From positions 2,790,001 to 2,854,000 of the forward strand of contig NZ_CP015772.1 of the NCBI RefSeq assembly GCF_001654455.1: 64,000 nucleotides of DNA, given 5' to 3'. This stretch comes from Niabella ginsenosidivorans. GTDB lineage: Bacteria > Bacteroidota > Bacteroidia > Chitinophagales > Chitinophagaceae. Below, piece by piece: positions 27,135 through 37,830 of this stretch. The notes under the pieces were generated by a model. It was not told the DNA's origin and ran no database searches. It saw only the letters and a list, made by a program, of their open reading frames with translations. Each line of letters starts with the position of its first letter. Positions within the stretch are counted from its first letter, which is position 1. A program made the translations under genes and the position numbers.

Positions 27135-27248
27135 AATATGTAAACAGGAAAACAAAAAAAGGGAGAAACGGATTGCGGCCATTTCCCCCCGGTAAAAATG
27201 GAAGAAGCTGAATGTCTTCCACTTAGTTAACAAAAACCAATTAAAAGT

Positions 27249-30200
27249 ATGAAAAAAAGCGCTTACGTAAAAAGGCGGCCGTTGCGGCTGCTCAAAAAGC
27301 TGTTGTTTATGAAGTTATGTATTGCCCTGGTGCTTATAACCGCTTCGCAGGTTGCAGCACGCGCCGGCTACGGGCAGGAATCAATCAGTTTAAAAATAGA
27401 AGAGGCCCGGCTGTCCACCGTTTTAAAGATCATCCAGAAAAAAACCGATTACCGGTTTGTATACAGCAATAAGGTTGTTGATGATTTTGGCACAGTAGAC
27501 ATTAGAGTTGTGAACATACCCGTTTTAGATTTATTACCAAGAGTGCTTAATGGCACAGGGCTTCAGTTTCAGCAAATAAGTGACAATCTCATTGTTATTT
27601 CAGAAAAAGCAGGCATAAGAAAAAACATTATTGTAAAAGGAGTAGTAAAAGATAAAAATGGCGATCCGGTAGCCGGTGCCACTGTTTCATCCAGTAAAGG
27701 GCAGGTTACATCAACTAACAATGAAGGTGAGTATAGCATAGAAACCGATGAATATGCTGAACTTACATTCAGCTACGTGGGCTATGCTACCCAAACCATT
27801 AAAATAAACAGCCAGCAAATTATAAATGTAGTGTTTGAAGAAGGTAACCGCGCATTAACAGAAGTAGTGGTAACAGCATTGGGCATTACCCGCGAAGCAA
27901 AAGCGCTGGGTTACGCTGTGCAAAAAGTAAGCGGTAATGAAATTCAAACCGTAAAAGGGGTGGATGCGGCCACTTCGCTTACCGGCAAGGTATCGGGCCT
28001 CGTTATAAAGAATTCAACCGAATTTAACGCCACTCCTACCATTGAACTGCGCGGGGAAACACCAATGCTGGTTATTGACGGTGTCCCATACAGTAATATG
28101 ACTTTGCGTGATATACCAACAGATAATATCGAAGATATCAGTGTACTGAAAGGGCCCACCGCTGCGGCTTTGTATGGTTCCAAGGGCACCAGCGGTGCTA
28201 TTATGATTACCACCAAAAAAGGAAAAGGCAGGGGACTGGCTATTGATATCAACAGTAATACCATGATTGCATCGGGATACCTGGCCATACCGAAAGTGCA
28301 AACCTCTTATGGTCATGGTATCGATGGCGAAATTTCTACCGACTATGTTTGGGGGCCAAAATTAGATATTGGCGATAGTGCCATACAATGGAACCCCATT
28401 ACCAAGCAAAAAGAAATGATGCCCCTTGTATCGAGCGGTAAAAACAACCTGAAAAACTTCCTCGAAACCGGGCTGGTCACCAATAACAATATCACGGTTA
28501 CCCAAAGTGGCGAAAACGGATTTTTCAGGGCAGGCGTTAACCACATTTATAACAAAGGACAGTTTCCCAATGAAAAACTGAATATTCTTAACTATACTAT
28601 GAGCGGTGCGTTAAAAATAGGGCAGAAATTCAGCCTGGAAAGCAGCATGGGCTATACCTGGCAGCAATCGCCCCAGGTATGGGGACAAGGTTATGGGGCC
28701 CAGGGGTACATTTACCAGTTGCAGATGTGGACAGGACCGGATTACGACATCCGCCAGTACAAGGATTATTGGGTAACGCCCAATGAGAAACAAAACTGGC
28801 TGTATGATGCCTGGTATGATAACCCTTATCTGATTGCTTATGAAAAATTAGACGGCATTAACAAAAACAAGCTCAATGCCAGCCTTACTGCCAATTATAA
28901 GTTCACCAAAGATCTGAACCTGATGTTCCGCACCGGCTACGATTTTTATAAAGACGAGGAAACGGTACAAAGTCCTGCAGGTATTAATTCTACGCGGGGC
29001 GGATCAAGCGGAAACACCTTTAGCTGGAATTACAGTGGTAAAGGAATGTTTGGTATGAACCAGCTATGGGGCTTCAGTACCAATAATGACCTGATATTAA
29101 CGTACGATAAAAAACTAAGTAATTTCGACATCAACTTACTGGGAGGCGGAAGCATTACCTATTTTGTTGACCGGGAAATGGGCGCTCAAACTCGCAATGG
29201 TCTTGCCATACCCGGATGGTATTCCCTTGCTAATGCAGTTCCATCAACAACGGCCGGCGTGGATGCCCTCATCAACAACTACGGTACCTGGCGGCAGCAG
29301 GTAAATAGTCTGTATGGTAAAGCCTCTGTTAGCTGGAACAAAATTGCCTATTTGGATATCACCGGGCGTAATGACTGGAGTTCTACCCAGCCAGCCTCGC
29401 AACGGTCTTATTTTTACCCGTCTTTTGCCGGAAGCGTCATACTTTCTCAGTTTATCTCAATGCCGCAGGCAGTAGATCTGTGGAAGGTGCGTGGCTCCTG
29501 GACACAGGGTAAAAAACCAGCGGGTATATATGACAATAACCGTACCTACACCCCCAGCACCTCATGGGGGCTGCCCAGTTCCAGCTACCCATCCAACATA
29601 CTGAGCTACGACTTATACCCATCGGTAACAAGAACCTGGGAAGTAGGTACAGAGGCGTATTTCCTGAAGGGGCGCCTGCATGTAGATCTGGCTTATTTCA
29701 ACAAGTATTATTATGATCAGCAAATCAGCCCCGACATTTCTTCAGCCTCCGGTTTCTCATCCACTCTTATTAACACCAAAGAAACTTATGTAAGAAAAGG
29801 TATTGAAGTAACTGTGGACGGGACTGTTATTAAAAGAAAGAATTTTGAATGGCGTTCTTTAATCAATTATTCTTTCAATCACAATTATTATGTGGATTTA
29901 GATCCGGTTTATACGGCCGATAAACTTTGGATTAAAAAAGGTGCAAGAAAAGATGTGTATGTTTCCCAGCCCTTATTAAGAGATCCCCAGGGCAATTTGA
30001 TTCTTGTAGGCGGCCTGGTAGCTTCAAGCCCCTATGAAGCCAATATGGGATATACCGATCCTAAATTTTCATTCGGCTTTTCAAACAATTTTATCATCCA
30101 CAACTTTATTATCGGGCTTAGCATTGATGGGCGCATAGGTGGAATTATGTATGATTATATCTGGAACAAAATGTTTGACAGCGGTACCAACCCCGAAACA

Positions 30201-30629
30201 GATACCAAATGGCGTTATGACCAGGTGGTAAACGGCCTTAACAATTATGTGGGTGAGGGAGTAAAAGTGGTTTCCGGAGAAGCTACCTACGATAAGTACG
30301 GACGCATTCTTACAGATACCCGCGTATTTGCCCCCAATGATGTGGAAGTAGGTTATCAGAGTTTTATGCGCGAATTGAATAATACAGATAGTTATGAGCA
30401 TGGTTTAAAAAACCAATCCTTCGTTAAACTAAGAGAGATATCTGTAGGATACAAGATCCCATCAAAATTATATAGCAGAACAGGTATTAAAAATGCTTCT
30501 GTGTCTTTGACCGCACAGAATGTGTTCCTGTGGACAAAGTTCACTTTCTCTGATCCGGATCTGGGAGATGAAAATTTAAACGCTCCCTCACAGCGCATGC
30601 TGGGCCTGAACATCAAACTGGGATTATAA
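27249..30629 (+). CDS. SusC/RagA-family TonB-linked outer membrane protein with STN domain
   Basis: A 1126-residue outer-membrane transporter. The signal peptide covers the first 43 residues. An STN signalling domain (about 45-120, SLKIEEARLSTVLKIIQKKTDYRFVYS) marks it as a receptor that talks to the FecR protein. Next come the carboxypeptidase-like domain (about 130-205), the plug with GVDAATSLTGKVSGLVI and GPTAAALYGSKGTSGAIMI, and the barrel ending in MLGLNIKLGL. It is paired with the SusD gene 33 bp downstream. Its ligand is unknown; the phospholipase C gene next door suggests a lipid or phosphate-containing substrate. Confidence 0.95.
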   Translation: MKKSAYVKRRPLRLLKKLLFMKLCIALVLITASQVAARAGYGQESISLKIEEARLSTVLKIIQKKTDYRFVYSNKVVDDFGTVDIRVVNIPVLDLLPRVLNGTGLQFQQISDNLIVISEKAGIRKNIIVKGVVKDKNGDPVAGATVSSSKGQVTSTNNEGEYSIETDEYAELTFSYVGYATQTIKINSQQIINVVFEEGNRALTEVVVTALGITREAKALGYAVQKVSGNEIQTVKGVDAATSLTGKVSGLVIKNSTEFNATPTIELRGETPMLVIDGVPYSNMTLRDIPTDNIEDISVLKGPTAAALYGSKGTSGAIMITTKKGKGRGLAIDINSNTMIASGYLAIPKVQTSYGHGIDGEISTDYVWGPKLDIGDSAIQWNPITKQKEMMPLVSSGKNNLKNFLETGLVTNNNITVTQSGENGFFRAGVNHIYNKGQFPNEKLNILNYTMSGALKIGQKFSLESSMGYTWQQSPQVWGQGYGAQGYIYQLQMWTGPDYDIRQYKDYWVTPNEKQNWLYDAWYDNPYLIAYEKLDGINKNKLNASLTANYKFTKDLNLMFRTGYDFYKDEETVQSPAGINSTRGGSSGNTFSWNYSGKGMFGMNQLWGFSTNNDLILTYDKKLSNFDINLLGGGSITYFVDREMGAQTRNGLAIPGWYSLANAVPSTTAGVDALINNYGTWRQQVNSLYGKASVSWNKIAYLDITGRNDWSSTQPASQRSYFYPSFAGSVILSQFISMPQAVDLWKVRGSWTQGKKPAGIYDNNRTYTPSTSWGLPSSSYPSNILSYDLYPSVTRTWEVGTEAYFLKGRLHVDLAYFNKYYYDQQISPDISSASGFSSTLINTKETYVRKGIEVTVDGTVIKRKNFEWRSLINYSFNHNYYVDLDPVYTADKLWIKKGARKDVYVSQPLLRDPQGNLILVGGLVASSPYEANMGYTDPKFSFGFSNNFIIHNFIIGLSIDGRIGGIMYDYIWNKMFDSGTNPETDTKWRYDQVVNGLNNYVGEGVKVVSGEATYDKYGRILTDTRVFAPNDVEVGYQSFMRELNNTDSYEHGLKNQSFVKLREISVGYKIPSKLYSRTGIKNASVSLTAQNVFLWTKFTFSDPDLGDENLNAPSQRMLGLNIKLGL

Positions 30630-30662
30630 AAGTGAAAATCGTATACCTTAAAAAATATAATA

Positions 30663-32216
30663 ATGAAAATTATTCAAAAGCATATAATGGTAATGTTGAT
30701 AACAGCCACAGCGCTGATATCCTGCACCCAAAAATTTGATGCCATTAATACAAACCCTGATAAATCCACTTCATCAACCGATGCCTGGTTAGCCACCAAT
30801 ATGTTAACCTCTATAACTTCAAGTGATATAACAAGTACCAAAGGCTTTTGCCAGCCTTTTATGCTGTCGAAATATGTGTTATGGACCGAGAATCAGGTAG
30901 ACTTTCAATATAACAGAATCGCCCGCACAAGTTTTGGACGCCTATCGGTTTTACGTAATGTGGCACCCATGCTTAACTATGCAGCAGCCGAGCCTGTAGC
31001 GTTAAAAAACTCTTATGCAGCGCTGGCGCATTTTATAAGAGCCTGGCAGTTTTACCAGCTTTCCATGCAGGTAGGCGATATTCCTTATTCTGATGCCCTT
31101 AAAGGAGAAACGGAGGGTATCATTAAACCCAAATATGATAGTCAGAAAGATGTATTCAAAGGCATTCTGAATGAACTGGACAGTGCCAATATTTTATTTG
31201 CATCAGGTACCGATTTTTCAGGTGATTTTATATATAAAGGAAGTGTGGATAAATGGCGCCGTCTTACCAACAGCTTTGAACTGCATGTGCTGATGCAGTT
31301 ATACAAAAAAACAGGTGATGCTGATTTAAACGTAGTAAACCGGTTTAAGGATATTGTGGCCAACAGGCCACTTATGCGCGATTACAATGATAATTTTGCA
31401 GTAACCTATGTAAATACTGCAGGATATGCATATCCCTGGAGCAACACGCCTGTACAAATCAATTCATTTACAATCTACCCAATGATAGGGGCTACATTGA
31501 TTACTCCTTTAAAAGCCTTACAGGACAGGAGATTGTTCTATTATGCCGAACCTGCGCCCGCCCAGATTGCCGCAGGTAAAGCTGCTTCCGACTGGGACGC
31601 CTATATTGGAGTAGAGTCTTCCGATGTGTTTGCCAGCACTACTTCTGCAAGGGCCACTGGTAAGTTCTGCGATTTCAACAAACGTTATACAGATCTGTAT
31701 AATGCAGAACCGGTAGGATTATTAAATTACTGGGATATTCAATTTGTTTTGGCGGAAGCTACTGTAAGAGGGTGGATTACTGGAACCTCAGCACAGGCAT
31801 ATTATGCGGCAGGTATTCAAAGCTCTATGAGCTTTCTGGCAAACTACACTCCTGCCGGTTATAATCATGGTATAGCAATGGATGCTGCTTATATTGCCAG
31901 TTATCCTGCATCGGCAGCAGTAGCGCTTACCGGTTCTACAGACAACCAGATCAAACAGATCATCACTCAAAAATATCTGGCTGGTTTTCTGCAGGGTGTT
32001 GATTACAATGCCTGGTATGAAAACAGACGCACCGGTTACCCTGCATTCGTGTTAAATAGCGCTACAAACCGTAATACGCCCTCTGATAAGTTTCCTGTGC
32101 GCTGGCTTTATCCTCAGGCTGAATTAGACCATAACGGAGATAATGTAGCTGCTGCTATTCAATCACAGTATGGAGGTGTTGATGATGCAAACCAGGTAAT
32201 GTGGCTGCTTAAGTAA
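30663..32216 (+). CDS. SusD/RagB-family surface lipoprotein
   Basis: A 517-residue lipoprotein with lipobox ALISC (Cys about 21). It is the substrate-capturing lid partner of the SusC protein encoded upstream. TPR-like helical features of the SusD_RagB family appear, including the segment LKNSYAALAHFIRAWQFYQLSMQVGDIPYSDAL and the C-terminal IITQKYLAGFLQGVDYNAWYENRRTGYPAF. Its length and C-terminal motifs resemble the SusD-like family 2. A perfect 19-bp hairpin follows 42 bp after the stop. Confidence 0.93.
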   Translation: MKIIQKHIMVMLITATALISCTQKFDAINTNPDKSTSSTDAWLATNMLTSITSSDITSTKGFCQPFMLSKYVLWTENQVDFQYNRIARTSFGRLSVLRNVAPMLNYAAAEPVALKNSYAALAHFIRAWQFYQLSMQVGDIPYSDALKGETEGIIKPKYDSQKDVFKGILNELDSANILFASGTDFSGDFIYKGSVDKWRRLTNSFELHVLMQLYKKTGDADLNVVNRFKDIVANRPLMRDYNDNFAVTYVNTAGYAYPWSNTPVQINSFTIYPMIGATLITPLKALQDRRLFYYAEPAPAQIAAGKAASDWDAYIGVESSDVFASTTSARATGKFCDFNKRYTDLYNAEPVGLLNYWDIQFVLAEATVRGWITGTSAQAYYAAGIQSSMSFLANYTPAGYNHGIAMDAAYIASYPASAAVALTGSTDNQIKQIITQKYLAGFLQGVDYNAWYENRRTGYPAFVLNSATNRNTPSDKFPVRWLYPQAELDHNGDNVAAAIQSQYGGVDDANQVMWLLK

Positions 32217-32257
32217 TTTTTTACTCTGAAAAGAAAAGGGATGGTCTCAAAATAAAG

Positions 32258-32305
32258 AAAGCTGTCATATCGTCCCAATTGTAATCGGGACGATATGACA
32301 GCTTT
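32258..32305 (+). terminator. Perfect 19-bp inverted repeat after susD
   Basis: The arms 32258-32276 and 32287-32305 are perfectly complementary (AAAGCTGTCATATCGTCCC and its reverse complement) with a 10-nt loop. The stem is far longer than needed for an intrinsic terminator, and only a weak T-rich tail follows. It may end or stabilise the SusCD message before the phospholipase gene, or be a small mobile inverted-repeat element. Confidence 0.6.
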
Positions 32306-32347
32306 GATATCTTTCCGTTATATTCTATCGTATAAAACGCTATTCAT

Positions 32348-34894
32348 ATGGCTATTGATTTTTCAAGAAGGGATTTTTTAAAGAAGACAGGCCTGCTGGC
32401 CGGTGGCGCGGGCGTTTTTTCCGCGCTTCCTGCTTCTATACAAAAAGCGCTGGCCATTAATCCGCCCAAAGGTTCCACCTTTGAAGATGCAGAGCATATT
32501 GTATTGCTGATGCAGGAGAACCGCTCTTTTGACCATTGTTTTGGCACCCTGAAGGGAGTAAGAGGTTTTAATGATCCGCGCGCTTTAAGGCTGGCAAACG
32601 GGAACCCCGTATGGCTGCAGACAGACCAGCAGCAAAACACCTATCACCCCTTCCGGCTGGATATGCAGCAAACCCGGATCACCTGGATGGGAGGCCTTCC
32701 CCACACCTGGAAAGACCAGGTGGATGCACGCAACAACGGGCAGTATGATCAGTGGCTGATAGCCAAAAGAACAGGATATAAAGGTTTTGAAGAACAACCG
32801 ATGACACTGGGCTATTATACCCGGGGAGACGTTCCTTTTAACTATGCTTTTGCAGATGCATTCACTGTTTGTGATCAGCACTTCTGTTCCTCTCTTACCG
32901 GTACTACTCCCAACCGGTTGTACTTTTTTTCCGGGGCGCTCCGGAAAGACGGATCCGCCAAAAATCCTGCCCTGGTACGAAACGAAGAATCAGATTACAG
33001 GGCAGAATCCGACTGGCAAACCCTTCCTGAACTGTTGCAGGATAACGGCATCTCCTGGAAAGTATACCAGAATGAAATCAGCCTTCCATCGGGTCTTAGT
33101 AATGAGGCCGAACCCTGGCTGAGCAATTTTACAGACAATCCGCTGGAGTGGTTCACCCGGTTTAAGGTGCGCCGCTCCCGGAAATATGAAGTTTACCTCG
33201 TAAACAGGCTGGCCACTTATGATAAAAATCTAAAGGAACTGGAAGAAAAAATCATAAAAAACCCGGACGATCAGAAGGCCAAACGGGTACTGAATGGTCT
33301 GCGCGAACGCAAAAAATACTATGAAGCAGAGTTGGAACGCTGCCGTAAAGAACTGGCAGCTCCTTTGAGCGATTATGAACAGATACTGCATAATAATGCC
33401 TTTGCCACAAATGATTTTGACCCGGATTATCATCAAACAGAAACCCTGGAATATAATGACCACGGAACTCAGCGAAAGATGCAGGTGCCCAAATCGGATG
33501 TATTGGCCAATTTCCGCAAAGATGTAAAAGAAGGGAAACTTCCGGCCATATCCTGGCTGGTAGCACCGCAGTATTTTTCAGACCATCCTTCTGCCCCCTG
33601 GTTCGGCGCATGGTATGTTTCTGAAGTACTGGATATATTAACGCACAACGAAGAACTCTGGAAAAAAACGATCTTTATTCTTACTTATGACGAAAACGAT
33701 GGATATTTTGACCATATTCCGCCGTTCACTGCACCAGACTACCGGAATCCCGCTACAGGCACCGTATCCGCCGGCATCAAAAATATTGATAAGGAATTTG
33801 TAACAATGGACGATGAACTTCAACAGAAAGGCGTGTCAAAAGAGAATGCGCGGCAAGGGTCCATTGGCCTGGGTTACCGTGTTCCCTTTGTGGTAGCCAG
33901 CCCCTGGTCAAGAGGAGGTTATGTAAACTCACAGGTATTTGATCATACTTCAGTAGTTCAGTTTATTGAGCATTTTGCTTCCCGCAAAGCAGGCAAAAAA
34001 GTACAGATCTCCAATGTTTCCGAGTGGAGAAGGGCCGTTTGCGGAGATCTTTCTTCCGTTTTCCGGCCTTATAATGGTGAAGTCATCCGGCAGCCGGAAT
34101 TCCTGAAAAGAAATGCTTACCTGCAGCGTATTGACGAAGCAAAGTACCGCCCTGTTCCCAAAGCAATAAAGCCGCTTTCGACAAATCAGGTCCACGCCCT
34201 CCAACTGAATTATAAAGAAACCCGCAGGTATTTCAGACAGGAGAATGGTACAAAACCCTCCAATGCACTCCCCTATGAACTGTATGCGCATGGAAGCCTG
34301 GACGATGCCGGAGAAAAGATACGTATTACCTTAGAAGCAGGAACTGCCCTTTTCAAAGATCGGTCCGTGGGCAGCCCGTTTTCCTTATATGCCTATCTTC
34401 CCTATGCGGATGCAGATGCTGATCATCAAAAGATCATCAATCGCAACTGGTCCTTTGCTGTAGCGGCCGGAGAAAAGCTGGAATATGATATTCCACTGAA
34501 CGGCTTTGCCGGAAAAGAATATCACCTGGCGCTTTTTGGCCCCAATGGCTTTTACAGGGAACTGAAAGGGCATGCAGGGGAAGAGCAGATCATAGCAACT
34601 TGCGGATATAACCATTCACCCGGCAAAAAATACGGGCAGTTGCTATTGACCATTCACAATTGTTCTGCAAAAAGCCGGCAGGTCATCATTAAAGATAACA
34701 GCTATGAGCAGCAGGATATCCGTAAGGCCGTTGCGCCTAATGCCATATTGAACCTTGTTCTTTCTTTAGAAAAAAGCTATGGATGGTATGACTGCTCTGT
34801 ATTATTAAAATCCCATCAGGGCTTTGAACGTAGATTTGCCGGCAGGGTGGAAACCGGTAAGGAATCGTTCAGTGATCCGGCAATGGCACAGTAG
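32348..34894 (+). CDS. Phosphocholine-type phospholipase C, Tat-exported
   Basis: An 848-residue enzyme of the bacterial phosphocholine-specific phospholipase C family. The twin-arginine signal S-R-R-D-F-L-K-K (R7, R8) directs folded export. The phosphoesterase domain (about 45-560) begins with HIVLLMQENRSFDHCFGTLKG, contains SLTGTTPNRLYFFSG and LTYDENDGYFDHIPP. Two C-terminal beta-domains (about 655-840, DUF756-like) match the full-length family. It is expected to release phosphocholine from lipids outside the cytoplasm. Position right after a sigma/FecR/SusC/SusD locus suggests that uptake system handles the products, which is inference. Confidence 0.92.
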   Translation: MAIDFSRRDFLKKTGLLAGGAGVFSALPASIQKALAINPPKGSTFEDAEHIVLLMQENRSFDHCFGTLKGVRGFNDPRALRLANGNPVWLQTDQQQNTYHPFRLDMQQTRITWMGGLPHTWKDQVDARNNGQYDQWLIAKRTGYKGFEEQPMTLGYYTRGDVPFNYAFADAFTVCDQHFCSSLTGTTPNRLYFFSGALRKDGSAKNPALVRNEESDYRAESDWQTLPELLQDNGISWKVYQNEISLPSGLSNEAEPWLSNFTDNPLEWFTRFKVRRSRKYEVYLVNRLATYDKNLKELEEKIIKNPDDQKAKRVLNGLRERKKYYEAELERCRKELAAPLSDYEQILHNNAFATNDFDPDYHQTETLEYNDHGTQRKMQVPKSDVLANFRKDVKEGKLPAISWLVAPQYFSDHPSAPWFGAWYVSEVLDILTHNEELWKKTIFILTYDENDGYFDHIPPFTAPDYRNPATGTVSAGIKNIDKEFVTMDDELQQKGVSKENARQGSIGLGYRVPFVVASPWSRGGYVNSQVFDHTSVVQFIEHFASRKAGKKVQISNVSEWRRAVCGDLSSVFRPYNGEVIRQPEFLKRNAYLQRIDEAKYRPVPKAIKPLSTNQVHALQLNYKETRRYFRQENGTKPSNALPYELYAHGSLDDAGEKIRITLEAGTALFKDRSVGSPFSLYAYLPYADADADHQKIINRNWSFAVAAGEKLEYDIPLNGFAGKEYHLALFGPNGFYRELKGHAGEEQIIATCGYNHSPGKKYGQLLLTIHNCSAKSRQVIIKDNSYEQQDIRKAVAPNAILNLVLSLEKSYGWYDCSVLLKSHQGFERRFAGRVETGKESFSDPAMAQ

Positions 34895-35065
34895 TAATAC
34901 ACCTCCTTCAACAGCAGCAAAGGAAAAGCTTTTGAAGAAGGAAAATGATTACCGGAAGCCCTCCGGGCCTATGTTATTGAAACAGGGAAACCCAAAGTCA
35001 TCAGTGCAGACAGGAATACCTGCAAAACAGCATTAACGGATATCTTTAATTTACCTGAACAGTAT

Positions 35066-35089
35066 AAAAAACCTCCGCCGGAGCGAAGG
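35066..35089 (-). terminator. Terminator-like hairpin for pnp
   Basis: Read on the minus strand, a GC-rich stem (about 35072-35089) is followed by six T residues (35066-35071), about 30 nt past the pnp stop. It fits an intrinsic terminator, though the stem is imperfect. Confidence 0.5.
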
Positions 35090-35118
35090 TTTCCTGTAAT
35101 CAAATTCAATGCTGAAGA

Positions 35119-37305
35119 TCAATTATTTCCGGATGCCGGGCTGGATGCTTCCCCCTTGTTCTCTTTTTTCTCCGGGCGGGGAATCAGTGCCTTGCGCGAC
35201 AATTTAAACTTGCCGGATTTAGGATCTGTACCGATCAGCTTTACTTTCATAGAATCACCTTCTTTTACTACCCCATCCAGGGTTTCCAGGCGCTTCCAGC
35301 TGATTTCACTGATATGTACCAGGCCCTGTTTGCCGGGCAGGAATTCCACAAAAGCTCCAAATTCCTTAATACCTTTCACAACGGCATCATATACTTCACC
35401 TACAACAGGAACGGCAACAATACCTTTGATCCAGTTTTCTGCCTTTTCAACAGCAGTCTTCTCAATACCAAAAATGCTGATCTCACCCCTGTTATTGACT
35501 TCTTCAATATTAATGGTGGTTCCGGTTTCCCGTTGCATTTCCTGGATCACTTTACCACCAGGCCCTATCACAGCACCAATAAATTCTTTGTCGATAAACA
35601 TTTTCACAACACGTGGTGCATGCGGTTTTACCTCAGCACGTGCTTCCGGAATTGTTTTATACATGGCTTCCAGAATATGCAGACGGCCGGCTTTTGCCTG
35701 CTCCAGGGCCTGCTTCATTACTTCCATAGGAAGGCCGTCTACCTTTATGTCCATTTGTACACCGCAAATACCATCACGGGTACCGGTAACTTTAAAGTCC
35801 ATATCGCCCAGGTGATCCTCATCGCCTAAAATATCACTTAAAATAGCGAACTTTTCTTCTTTGGTAATCAATCCCATAGCAATTCCGGATACATGCTTTG
35901 GAATGGGCACACCCGCGTCCATTAACGCAAGAGAGCCGGCGCAAACAGTAGCCATAGAAGATGAACCATTCGATTCCAGAATATCGCTCACCACGCGAAC
36001 CGTATAACCAAAATCATCCCCGCTGTCCGGCATCATTTGTTTCAAAGACCGCATGGCCAGGTTGCCATGTCCTACTTCTCTACGGCCGGGGCCCCGCATC
36101 ATTTTCACTTCGCCGGTTGAGAACGGAGGAAAATTATAATGCAGAATAAATTTGGAATATTCTGATTTGGCAGCTGATTCCACCAGTAATTCATCTAAAG
36201 CTGTACCTAAGGTAACAGTAGTTAATGATTGTGTTTCACCACGTGTAAATAATGCTGATCCGTGGGGAGAAGGTAAAACATCCACTTCCATATCCAGCGG
36301 CCTGATCTCTGTTAAAGAGCGGCCGTCCAGTCTTATGCGCTCATTCAGGATCATGTCTCTTACCACGTCATACTGCAGGTCATGAAAATAGTTTTTCGCC
36401 ATTTTCTTTTGTTCATCGGTAAAAGGAGCTTCTTCGGTGGCGGCTTCTTCAAAGCTTTTCAGCATTTCTTCCTCAATAGCTTCAAAGCGGTCAGTACGTT
36501 CATGTTTGCCCAGCTTTCCTTTAGCCACTTCATACACTTTTGACTGTGCAAAGCCGTACACTTTTTCACGTAACGCTTCATCCTGGGCTGGTTTGGTGTA
36601 TTCCCTTTTTCCGGAAACACCTTTAAGCGCACGTAGTTCTTCCTGCGCCTTAATCTGAACACGGATGGCTTCATGCGCCACACCCAATGCTGCCACCAGG
36701 TCATCCTCGCTGCACTCTTCAGACTCTCCCTCTACCATCATCAGGTTCTTTTCAGTAGCCGCAATGATAAAGTCCATATCAGAGTTTTCCATTTCAGAAC
36801 GGGTGGGATTTATTTTAAACTGTCCGTTCACGCGGCCAATCCGCACTTCGCTGATAATTTCTTTAATAGGCACATCAGACACTGCCAAAGCAGCAGATGC
36901 AGCCAGGCAGGCCATAGCATCCGGCAATATTTCAGGATCACTGCTGATCAGCGTTACCAGCACCTGCACCTCGCATAAATAATCATCGGGGAACAGAGGA
37001 CGCAATGCCCGGTCAATCAGCCGGGAGGTCAATACCTCATAATCGCTCAAACGGCCTTCCCTTTTAAAGAAAGAGCCCGGTATACGGCCGGCAGAAGCAA
37101 ACTTCTCCTGATAGTCCACCGTTAAAGGAAAAAAGCTCTGGCCTTCCTTGGGTTCTTTATTGGCTACTACAGTAGCCAGCAACATACATTTACCCATAGA
37201 CACCGTCACTGATCCATCGGCCTGGCGGGCCAGGCGGCCGGTTTCTATGGTCACTTCTCTTCCATCTCCTATATCAAATACCTTTCTGATAGGTTGTTGT
37301 AACAT
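35119..37305 (-). CDS. pnp: Polyribonucleotide nucleotidyltransferase (PNPase)
   Basis: A 728-residue 3'-5' exoribonuclease and RNA polymerase acting with phosphate. Two RNase PH domains are visible, with [20 protein letters not shown] in the second. The KH domain (about 565-625) has [18 protein letters not shown], and the S1 domain (about 630-705) has [21 protein letters not shown] Lys/Glu/Ser-rich tail follows. The gene is downstream of rpsO on the same strand with a 255-bp gap, the usual rpsO-pnp order. Confidence 0.97.
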   Translation of the reverse strand: MLQQPIRKVFDIGDGREVTIETGRLARQADGSVTVSMGKCMLLATVVANKEPKEGQSFFPLTVDYQEKFASAGRIPGSFFKREGRLSDYEVLTSRLIDRALRPLFPDDYLCEVQVLVTLISSDPEILPDAMACLAASAALAVSDVPIKEIISEVRIGRVNGQFKINPTRSEMENSDMDFIIAATEKNLMMVEGESEECSEDDLVAALGVAHEAIRVQIKAQEELRALKGVSGKREYTKPAQDEALREKVYGFAQSKVYEVAKGKLGKHERTDRFEAIEEEMLKSFEEAATEEAPFTDEQKKMAKNYFHDLQYDVVRDMILNERIRLDGRSLTEIRPLDMEVDVLPSPHGSALFTRGETQSLTTVTLGTALDELLVESAAKSEYSKFILHYNFPPFSTGEVKMMRGPGRREVGHGNLAMRSLKQMMPDSGDDFGYTVRVVSDILESNGSSSMATVCAGSLALMDAGVPIPKHVSGIAMGLITKEEKFAILSDILGDEDHLGDMDFKVTGTRDGICGVQMDIKVDGLPMEVMKQALEQAKAGRLHILEAMYKTIPEARAEVKPHAPRVVKMFIDKEFIGAVIGPGGKVIQEMQRETGTTINIEEVNNRGEISIFGIEKTAVEKAENWIKGIVAVPVVGEVYDAVVKGIKEFGAFVEFLPGKQGLVHISEISWKRLETLDGVVKEGDSMKVKLIGTDPKSGKFKLSRKALIPRPEKKENKGEASSPASGNN

Positions 37306-37560
37306 AAAATAAACTTGATTTTTTTTAATAAATGCGCCCGGTCTTAACAGCCGGCATTCACCAACTGCCTACTGGCAGTACATCCGGCAGCATCGTTTTC
37401 CTGATATTGGATCACTTTATTCAGTTAAAACGGGCAAGTATAAAAACAGCTATTCCCAACATCCTGCGGACATTGGGAACAGATTATTATAAAAGCATTG
37501 ATTGCAACAATCAAAACCGGATAAACACAATTCGCCAATACCCTTTGGGATTGGGAAAAT

Positions 37561-37830
37561 TTATTTTCTTAAGCCCAGTTTCTCAATTAATGCACGATAT
37601 CCTTCCAGGTTGTGTTTCTGAAGGTATGCCAGCAAACGTTTACGTTTACCAACCAGTTGCATTAATCCCCGGTTGCCTGAAAAATCTTTCTTATTTTCTT
37701 TTAGGTGTGCACTTATTTGTGCAATGCGCTCAGTAAGCTGAGCTACCTGGCCTTCAATAGACCCGGTATTTGTAGCTTTACCACCAAACTCTGTAAAAAT
37801 TTCTTTGTTTCTTTCTTTTGTAATTGGCAT
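37561..37830 (-). CDS. rpsO: 30S ribosomal protein S15
   Basis: An 89-residue primary 16S rRNA-binding protein. It contains the family motifs DTGSIEGQVAQLTERI-like (here NTGSIEGQVAQLTERIAQIS), HLKENKKDFSGNRGL and LVGKRKRLLAYLQKHN. A strong promoter is 53 nt upstream. It is the first gene of rpsO-pnp; no terminator is obvious between the two. Confidence 0.98.
   Translation of the reverse strand: MPITKERNKEIFTEFGGKATNTGSIEGQVAQLTERIAQISAHLKENKKDFSGNRGLMQLVGKRKRLLAYLQKHNLEGYRALIEKLGLRK

Noticed and set aside
32258-32305. Miniature inverted-repeat transposable element
   Set aside because: No target-site duplication was seen, and copy number cannot be tested within the window; kept only as a hairpin.
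34895-35040. Short frame after the phospholipase gene
   Set aside because: The frame has no start or recognisable features; it is probably only the non-coding gap before the pnp terminator.
37332-37736. 134-codon plus-strand ORF in the rpsO region
   Set aside because: It overlaps rpsO on the other strand and has no domain; it is a shadow of rpsO plus non-coding DNA.
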